A stretch of DNA of 8,533 nucleotides, taken from Pseudofrankia asymbiotica (GTDB lineage: Bacteria; Actinomycetota; Actinomycetes; Frankiales; Frankiaceae). Position 1 is the first letter of the stretch. Every line of letters starts with the position of its first letter. The translations under genes and the position numbers were made by a program. Below the pieces are notes generated by a model. It did no database searches, was not told the origin of the DNA, and was given only the letters and a program-made list of their open reading frames with translations. The stretch is taken from NCBI RefSeq assembly GCF_001983105.1, contig NZ_MOMC01000013.1, positions 1-8,533 of the forward strand, read 5' to 3'. This document shows, piece after piece, positions 1 through 3,548 of the stretch.

Positions 1-16
1 ATCCAGAGTTATGCGT

Positions 17-36
17 CCTATCGATATCCAGATAGG
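17..36. repeat. Short inverted repeat at the window edge
   Basis: CCTATC (17-22) and GATAGG (31-36) form a 6-bp stem around an 8-nt AT-rich loop that contains GATATC. It sits in an unusually AT-rich patch next to the terminator-like hairpin. It may belong to the promoter or terminator of a gene left of the window. No function can be assigned. Confidence 0.25.
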
Positions 37-52
37 CATGACCCTACCGGCC

Positions 53-81
53 GGGTGTGGCGGGCTTGGGGTCCCACACCC
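53..81 (-). terminator. Hairpin downstream of the small minus-strand gene
   Basis: Positions 53-60 (GGGTGTGG) and 74-81 (CCACACCC) form a perfect 8-bp stem around a 13-nt loop. The hairpin starts about 30 nt past the stop codon of the gene at 113-499. There is no U-tract on the minus strand, but actinobacterial terminators often lack one. The stem is seen; terminator function is inferred. Confidence 0.45.
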
Positions 82-112
82 TGGGCGTCGGCGGCCAGGT
101 TTCGGCGAGTGG

Positions 113-499
113 CTACCGGCGCAGCGCCTTGATGAAGCGGCTGACCTCGGAACGGACCTTGGCGGGGACGCGCAGGACCTGGGGGCCGGCGGGGGTGGTG
201 AGCTGGACGCGGATCACGTCGCCGTGCTTGACGCCCTGGGATGCCTTCACCTCACGGCGGTCCCAGACGACGTCGAACCAGTCCCCCTCGCGCGGGAACG
301 GCGCGACGACGAGCAGCCGGTGGCTGGTCAGCAGGATCCACCGGGACATGCCGAGCCGGTGGCCGATGAACCGCTCGGCCCTGGCGGTGATCCGGCCGCC
401 GCCGTCGGGGGCGGTGAGCCGGCCCCGCAGCACGACCTCGGTGAACTCCCCCAGTTCCAGCGGTATGTCAGGCGGATGCGAGCGACTCGGGATGGCCAC
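113..499 (-). CDS. Small beta-rich protein of unknown function (128 aa)
   Basis: I do not recognise this family with confidence. The protein has no signal peptide, membrane segment or cysteine. It alternates short hydrophobic strands with charged turns: EVVLRGRL near residues 21-28, WILLTSHRLLVVAP near 54-67, then DWFDVVWDRREV. It ends in a Lys/Arg-rich amphipathic helix (VRSEVSRFIKALRR). The 'W-I-L-L-T-S-H-R-L-L-V-V' strand pattern resembles bacterial PH-like domains that open with a T-x-x-R-L strand, a weak analogy only. The GTG at 497-499 is the only start between the in-frame TAG at 548-550 and the conserved-looking body. I see no good Shine-Dalgarno ahead of it. The gene stands alone, with a hairpin after its stop and repeat-rich DNA before its start. 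Codon-like structure and a sensible globular composition make it the credible reading here, unlike the Pro/Arg-rich frames opposite. Confidence 0.7.
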   Translation of the reverse strand: MAIPSRSHPPDIPLELGEFTEVVLRGRLTAPDGGGRITARAERFIGHRLGMSRWILLTSHRLLVVAPFPREGDWFDVVWDRREVKASQGVKHGDVIRVQLTTPAGPQVLRVPAKVRSEVSRFIKALRR

Positions 500-640
500 A
501 TCGCAAGTCTGCTCTGTTTCTCTGGTTCGCTCCGTCCGGGCACGGCGCTACGGCCCCTTACTCGCTTCGCTCCCAAGGGACCTCCGCGCCGTGTCCTCCT
601 GCGCTCACGGGCGCTCCGGCGACCTCGCTGCGGCCCGACC

Positions 641-725
641 CACGTCGCTTCGCTCGTGGACGGGCCTCCGCGAGGCGCGCCTCCGCGCCCAGCACGGTCA
701 CCCGCCGCTGTGACGTCACCAAGCC
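641..725. repeat. Palindromic repeat element, copy 1
   Basis: First copy of a two-copy element. Positions 665-725 are identical, base for base, to 776-836. The preceding 641-659 matches 751-769 at 18 of 19 positions, and a 1-bp length difference lies between the two blocks. The element contains two perfect palindromes, GAGGCGCGCCTC (672-683) and GTGACGTCAC (710-719). It also has a CCACG...CGTGG stem flanking TCGCTTCGCT. This dense dyad symmetry resembles REP/BIME-like intergenic elements more than coding DNA. Whether it is dispersed in the genome cannot be seen here. Confidence 0.75.
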
Positions 726-750
726 AATCAAGGCCAAACCGAACCGGAAC

Positions 751-836
751 CACATCGCTTCGCTCGTGGGCCGGCCCTCCGCGAGGCGCGCCTCCGCGCC
801 CAGCACGGTCACCCGCCGCTGTGACGTCACCAAGCC
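751..836. repeat. Palindromic repeat element, copy 2
   Basis: Second copy, 110-111 bp downstream of copy 1, with the same palindromes at 783-794 and 821-830. The 25-bp spacer between the copies (726-750) is unrelated A/C-rich sequence. Identity over 61 bp with no substitution indicates recent duplication, gene conversion or selection. Confidence 0.75.
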
Positions 837-858
837 GAGACCGGCCTATCCGACCTGG

Positions 859-877
859 CACTTCGCTTCACTCGTGG
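859..877. repeat. Degenerate third copy of the repeat's left end
   Basis: CACTTCGCTTCACTCGTGG matches the left block of the two full elements with a few substitutions, and lies about 108 bp after copy 2. The core is not recognisable after it. A further TCGCTTCGCTC is present at 562-572. The array is therefore four TCGCTTCGCTC-like seeds spaced 83 to 110 bp apart. Confidence 0.5.
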
Positions 878-899
878 GCGGGGCACCGGGCCGCGGGGG
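876..899 (+). other. Potential G-quadruplex, plus strand
   Basis: Four G-runs (876-878, 880-883, 888-890, 895-899) are separated by loops of 1, 4 and 4 nt, which satisfies the usual G3+N1-7 pattern. Such motifs are common by chance in DNA this GC-rich. It directly follows the degenerate third repeat copy. Confidence 0.4.
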
Positions 900-1224
900 T
901 GCGCGGCGTTCGACCCGCCGTCTCTGGCAGCCGTACTGGGCGTGCCCGGTCGCCTACGGGGGACCGCGAACCTAGCGAACGTTCACCGGGTGGTTGTGGT
1001 GCGGACGGGTCGCGGTCAGGCGGGTCTACAAGCCTGTCGGAGCACGTACGGAAGGGCTGGAGCCCAACACGGCTGGACGCATCGCCTGACTCCTGGTGGC
1101 GGCGGCGACGAGGCCACCGCCACCAGGTGACCACCTGCCCGCGCCCTCCGCCGAGGCTCGCCCCGGCGATCCGTGACACCCAAGCTGCCCGACCTCTCCC
1201 ATCCACACCCCCAAAGCCCGATCC

Positions 1225-1313
1225 GTGTCAGAAGGCCAAGCCAATAGACTCGCCCATCTGCCACACATCCACAGGCGCTCGGTGATGTGTGTCAGATAGG
1301 CGAGCCAATAGAC
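1225..1313. repeat. Direct repeats of a 25-bp motif with an inverted copy between
   Basis: Positions 1225-1249 and 1289-1313 match at 21 of 25 positions without gaps, with a 64-bp period. Both begin GTGTCAGA and end AGCCAATAGAC. The DNA between carries a partial copy of the same motif in opposite orientation: minus-strand GTGTGGCAGATGGGCGAG, 1249-1266. A further TTGTCAGATCGGGGC follows at 1336-1350. GATCCGTG also occurs at 1168 and at 1220, directly before the first copy. The pattern could be a cluster of regulator binding sites or remains of a small dispersed repeat. Confidence 0.6.
1249..1304. repeat. Long imperfect inverted repeat (21-bp arms)
   Basis: Left arm 1249-1269 and right arm 1284-1304 are complementary at 19 of 21 positions, around a 14-nt centre (1270-1283). 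As RNA this would be a stable stem-loop. On the minus strand one of the two mismatches becomes a G-U wobble. It lies about 250 bp upstream of the punA start. It has no T-tract and no gene ends beside it, so it is not an obvious terminator. Confidence 0.65.
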
Positions 1314-1368
1314 GAGCTGAGACACCACAGTTCGGTTGTCAGATCGGGGCTTGGAGGGGCGGCGCCTT

Positions 1369-1394
1369 GGGGTGGGGTCGGTTGGGCCCAGGGG
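1369..1394 (+). other. Potential G-quadruplex, plus strand, upstream of punA
   Basis: Runs GGGG (1369-1372), GGGG (1374-1377), GGG (1384-1386) and GGGG (1391-1394) are separated by loops of 1, 6 and 4 nt. The motif is on the coding strand of punA, about 160 bp before its start. Its role is unknown and chance is a real possibility. Confidence 0.4.
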
Positions 1395-1539
1395 ATCTAG
1401 TCCAGCCGTCTTTGATCGGCCGCCAGCGGCCATTTCAGCGGTGTCCGCAACGTCACCCTCTGCGCTGGCAGCAACGCCGACGGCCCGGGCGACCTTTCCT
1501 GCCCCGGACGGCGACGCCTGCGCGGTCGTGGTCACGCCG

Positions 1540-1553
1540 TACAGTCGGGCCCG
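1540..1553 (+). promoter_or_regulatory. Probable punA promoter -10 box giving a leaderless mRNA
   Basis: TACAGT (1540-1545) fits the actinobacterial TAnnnT -10 pattern. It ends 7 nt before the GTG at 1553, the spacing expected if transcription starts at the first base of the start codon. No Shine-Dalgarno precedes the GTG, which agrees with a leaderless transcript. I see no convincing -35 box. Confidence 0.5.
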
Positions 1554-2437
1554 TGACGCAGCTTGCCGGCAATGCTGACCATTCGGGCTCCGAGAGCGCG
1601 AGCAGGAACATCCCCGCACCTTCGTCGACCGGGACGGCGTCGGCCAGGCCGGACGCCGCCGCCTCCGCCGCCCGACTCGCCGCCGCCACCGGCGCCGACC
1701 GGCACGACGTGGCGGTGGTGCTCGGCTCGGGCTGGAAGCCCGCCGCCGAGACCCTGGCCGCCAGGGGCCGGGTACTCGCCGAGGTGCCGTTCACGGAGCT
1801 CGGTGGTTTCCCGGAGACGACCGTGCCGGGGCATGGTGCCGCTGTCCGTTCCGTCGAGCTGAACGGCCGCCGGTTGCTGCTGTTCCTCGGCCGGGTGCAC
1901 GCCTACGAGGGCCACGACCTCGCCCACGTCGTCCACAGCGTGCGCACCGCCTGCGCGGCGGGTGTCGGCACGGTGGTGCTCACCAACGCGGCCGGCGGCC
2001 TGCGCGCCGACATGCACGTCGGCCAGCCGGTGCTCGTCAGCGATCACCTGAACCTGACCGGCCGCTCGCCGCTCGTCGGCCCGGCGTTCACCGACCTCAC
2101 CGACGCCTACGCGCCGAGGCTGCGGGCGCTCGCCCGTGAGGTCGAGCCGACGCTGTCCGAAGGGGTGTACGCCGCGCTGCCCGGCCCGCACTTCGAGACC
2201 CCGGCCGAGATCCGGATGCTGCGCACGCTGGGTGCCGACCTCGTCGGCATGTCGACGGTGCACGAGACGATCACCGCCCGCAACGCCGGCGCCGAGGTCC
2301 TCGCGATCTCGCTGGTGACCAATCTCGCCGCCGGCATGACCGGCGAGCCGCTCGACCACCTGGAGGTCCTCGCCGCCGGCGAGGCGGCCGCCACCCGCAT
2401 GGGCGCCCTCCTCGCCGAGGTCGTCTCCCGCCTGTAG
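1553..2437 (+). CDS. punA: Purine nucleoside phosphorylase, class II (trimeric type)
   Basis: This cytosolic salvage enzyme uses phosphate to split purine (deoxy)nucleosides into free base and (deoxy)ribose-1-phosphate. The 294-aa product has the class II motifs in order. LGSGW (57-61) and GRVHAYEG (113-120, with R114 and H116) are phosphate-binding, and TNAAGG (144-149) and DHLNLTG (164-170) follow. [16 protein letters not shown] (209-224, purine-contacting E215), VGMSTVHE (231-238) and SLVTNLAAG (253-261, N257) complete the active site, with H269 where mycobacterial PNP has its ribose-contacting His. The frame is open from 1289, but residues encoded before 1553 are Arg/Pro-rich and unlike the family. 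I chose the GTG at 1553, seven bases after a TAnnnT box. The N terminus is then some 25 residues longer than in the 268-aa mycobacterial enzyme and low in complexity. It converges on the SDR gene; the mutase gene lies beyond that. Confidence 0.93.
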   Translation: MTQLAGNADHSGSESASRNIPAPSSTGTASARPDAAASAARLAAATGADRHDVAVVLGSGWKPAAETLAARGRVLAEVPFTELGGFPETTVPGHGAAVRSVELNGRRLLLFLGRVHAYEGHDLAHVVHSVRTACAAGVGTVVLTNAAGGLRADMHVGQPVLVSDHLNLTGRSPLVGPAFTDLTDAYAPRLRALAREVEPTLSEGVYAALPGPHFETPAEIRMLRTLGADLVGMSTVHETITARNAGAEVLAISLVTNLAAGMTGEPLDHLEVLAAGEAAATRMGALLAEVVSRL

Positions 2438-2525
2438 CGCAGGTCCCGAGCGCCACCGAGGCCGCGGGGGGTCATCACGACCGGCCGGGCCGGACCGGAC
2501 TCGGAATCAAGATCAGACAGACGCT

Positions 2526-2552
2526 GGGCGTCACCGGCGGCGCGTAACGCCC
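2526..2552. terminator. Weak hairpin between convergent punA and SDR genes
   Basis: GGGCGT (2526-2531) and ACGCCC (2547-2552) can pair around a 15-nt GC-rich loop. The hairpin lies in the 136-bp gap between the punA stop and the SDR stop, where transcripts from both sides must end. The stem is short and lacks a T-tract, so the assignment is tentative. The rest of the gap holds another GC-palindromic stretch near 2483-2500 and no gene. Confidence 0.25.
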
Positions 2553-2573
2553 GACGGATCCCGAAAAGGTCGC

Positions 2574-3374
2574 TCAAAGGGTCTTGATCAGGCCGCCGTC
2601 GATCGTGATGTCGGCGCCGGTGACGTTGCCGGCACGGTCGCCGGCGAGCAGGACGACCAGGTCGGCGACCTCGTCGGGCCGGCTGAACCGGCCCGTCGCC
2701 GCGTCGGCCGCCGCTCCGGCGGCGACGTCCTTCGCCTCGACACCGTTCCTGCGCCCGATGCGCGCGGCGACCCCGTCGGAACCGAGCCACAGGTCGGTGG
2801 CCACCGGGCCGGGACTGATGGTGTTGACCCTGATCCCGTGGGCGGCGACCTCCTTGGACAGGGACTTCGAGAAGTTCGTGAGCGCGCCCTTCGCCGCGCT
2901 GTAGTCGATCACCGCCGGGTCGGGCAGGAACGCGTTGACCGAGCTGACCGTCACGATCGAGCCGCGCCCGGCGGCGACCATGTGCGGCAGTACCGCGCGG
3001 GTCATCCGGACCGCCGCCATCAGGTTCAGGTTGATCGAGTCGAGCCACTGCTCGTCGGTGACGGCGAGGAACCCGTCAAGCCTCGGCGCCCCCCCGCCGA
3101 CGTTGTTGACGAGTACGTCGATCTGGCCGCCGGTCCGCTCGGCCACCTCCGCCGCGCGCGTGACCAGCTCCGCCGGGCCCTTCGGGCCGGCGAGGTCCAC
3201 CAGCACCGACTCGGCCTGACCGCCCGCCACCAGCTCGTCGAGCCGCGCGGACGACGACCGCGATCCCGCCACGACCGTCACCCCTTCGGCCACCAGTGCC
3301 CGTGCCACGGCGAGGCCGATCCCGCGGCTCGCGCCGGTGACGACGGCGGTCCTGCCACGCAGTCCCATGTCCAC
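2574..3374 (-). CDS. SDR-family NAD(P)-dependent oxidoreductase
   Basis: This is a classical short-chain dehydrogenase/reductase, a cytosolic Rossmann-fold enzyme that oxidises or reduces a hydroxyl/carbonyl group with NAD(P)(H). The substrate cannot be read from the sequence. In the 266-aa product, TGASRGIG (13-20) is the cofactor glycine motif and NNVGGG (90-95) replaces the usual NNAG. Catalytic residues are N115 (INLNL), S145 (VTVSS), Y158 and K162 (YSAAK), followed by ISPGPVATDL. The FabG-like ending (FSRPDEVADLVVLLA...VTGADITIDGG) favours a reductase of the FabG/glucose-dehydrogenase type. GTG at 3372-3374 is preferred because AGGGGAG sits 5 nt before it; an ATG two codons in (3366-3368) is the alternative. 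The frame extends to 3482, but that part overlaps the promoter repeats. The gene is monocistronic as far as visible and diverges from the mutase gene. Confidence 0.92.
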   Translation of the reverse strand: MDMGLRGRTAVVTGASRGIGLAVARALVAEGVTVVAGSRSSSARLDELVAGGQAESVLVDLAGPKGPAELVTRAAEVAERTGGQIDVLVNNVGGGAPRLDGFLAVTDEQWLDSINLNLMAAVRMTRAVLPHMVAAGRGSIVTVSSVNAFLPDPAVIDYSAAKGALTNFSKSLSKEVAAHGIRVNTISPGPVATDLWLGSDGVAARIGRRNGVEAKDVAAGAAADAATGRFSRPDEVADLVVLLAGDRAGNVTGADITIDGGLIKTL

Positions 3375-3379
3375 GATGT

Positions 3380-3386
3380 CTCCCCT
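3380..3386 (-). promoter_or_regulatory. Ribosome binding site that decides the SDR start
   Basis: On the minus strand AGGGGAG lies 5 nt before the GTG at 3374 and 11 nt before the ATG at 3368. The closer spacing favours GTG initiation. Confidence 0.6.
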
Positions 3387-3405
3387 GACGCTGCGTCGAG
3401 TTGGG

Positions 3406-3441
3406 TCTGGCACACGGATCCGGTTCTGGCACACGGATCCG
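3406..3441 (-). repeat. Tandem 17-bp repeats in the SDR leader (operator-like)
   Basis: TCTGGCACACGGATCCG occurs at 3406-3422 and again, identically, at 3425-3441, a 19-bp period. Each copy contains the 8-bp palindrome CGGATCCG. The pair lies between the predicted SDR promoter and its start codon, just after the likely transcription start. Two identical, closely spaced, partly palindromic copies look like a regulator binding site or a leader-RNA element. Confidence 0.6.
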
Positions 3442-3452
3442 CGCATGGGAGC

Positions 3453-3482
3453 ACCGTAGGCTCGCGGAAGCGGCCGGGTCAT
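3453..3482 (-). promoter_or_regulatory. Candidate SDR promoter
   Basis: On the minus strand, ATGACC (3477-3482) as -35 and TACGGT (3453-3458) as -10 are separated by 18 bp. Transcription would start near 3446, giving a leader of about 70 nt that contains the tandem 17-bp repeats. A plus-strand TAGGCT (3457-3462) overlaps the -10 box and could serve the divergent mutase gene, though without a clear -35. Confidence 0.4.
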
Positions 3483-3502
3483 CGGTCAGGTGACTGTCCG
3501 GA

Positions 3503-3529
3503 CGACCGTCACGACCGTCACGACCGCCC
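3503..3529. repeat. Three tandem 9-bp repeats before the mutase gene
   Basis: CGACCGTCA occurs at 3503-3511 and 3512-3520, followed by CGACCGCCC at 3521-3529. The array ends 19 bp before the mutase ATG. It could be a regulator site array or slippage-prone sequence. Confidence 0.5.
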
Positions 3530-3548
3530 GGCGACCCAAGCCGGCAGC

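Larger units (their letters stand above)
500..1552. other. About 1 kb gene-free, repeat-rich intergenic region
   Basis: No reading frame here looks like a protein. Open frames on both strands are Arg/Pro/Gly/Ser-rich, overlap one another, and run through palindromes and repeats. The region contains the duplicated ~85-bp elements (641-836), a G-quadruplex motif (876-899), a repeated GATCCGTG (1168 and 1220), a cluster of TGTCAGA-type motifs with a long dyad (1225-1345), a second G-quadruplex motif (1369-1394), and the punA promoter at its right end. It separates the minus-strand gene at 113-499 from punA, so it must carry both promoters. I found no convincing promoter for the left gene. Confidence 0.7.

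Noticed and set aside
328..861. Minus-strand open frames spanning the duplicated element, encoding a 37-residue repeat
   Set aside because: The repetition follows the DNA palindromes. Two frames at once show it and composition is Arg/Gly-rich. Nothing resembles a folded protein or a known repeat family.
641..877. Possible CRISPR array
   Set aside because: Only two full copies and one degenerate partial are present. The repeat is much longer than the 25-bp spacer, it is internally multi-palindromic, and no cas gene is nearby.
904..932. tRNA-like T-arm (5-bp stem around TTCGACC)
   Set aside because: The stem and loop look canonical, but no matching acceptor strand, anticodon arm or D-arm is found in the preceding 70 bases, and the 3' end is not CCA-like. 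Probably chance; I also saw no integrase that would make it an attachment site.
11..1285. Long plus-strand open frame (424 codons)
   Set aside because: It is antisense to the credible gene at 113-499 and runs through the palindromic repeats. Its product is Pro/Arg/Ser-rich with internal duplication caused by the DNA repeat, typical of a spurious frame in GC-rich DNA.
1289..1552. N-terminal extension of punA to an upstream ATG
   Set aside because: The 88 extra residues are Arg/Pro/Trp-rich and unrelated to the PNP family. A TAnnnT box just before the GTG at 1553 gives a better start.
1026..1619. Minus-strand open frame (197 codons) overlapping the punA promoter and start
   Set aside because: It runs through the dyad and repeats, overlaps punA head to head, has low-complexity composition and no recognisable motif or ribosome binding site.
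2838..3548. Upstream extension of the mutase frame (237 codons)
   Set aside because: This portion is antisense to the SDR gene, which carries all SDR motifs in the opposite frame. The divergent promoter region would lie inside the coding sequence.
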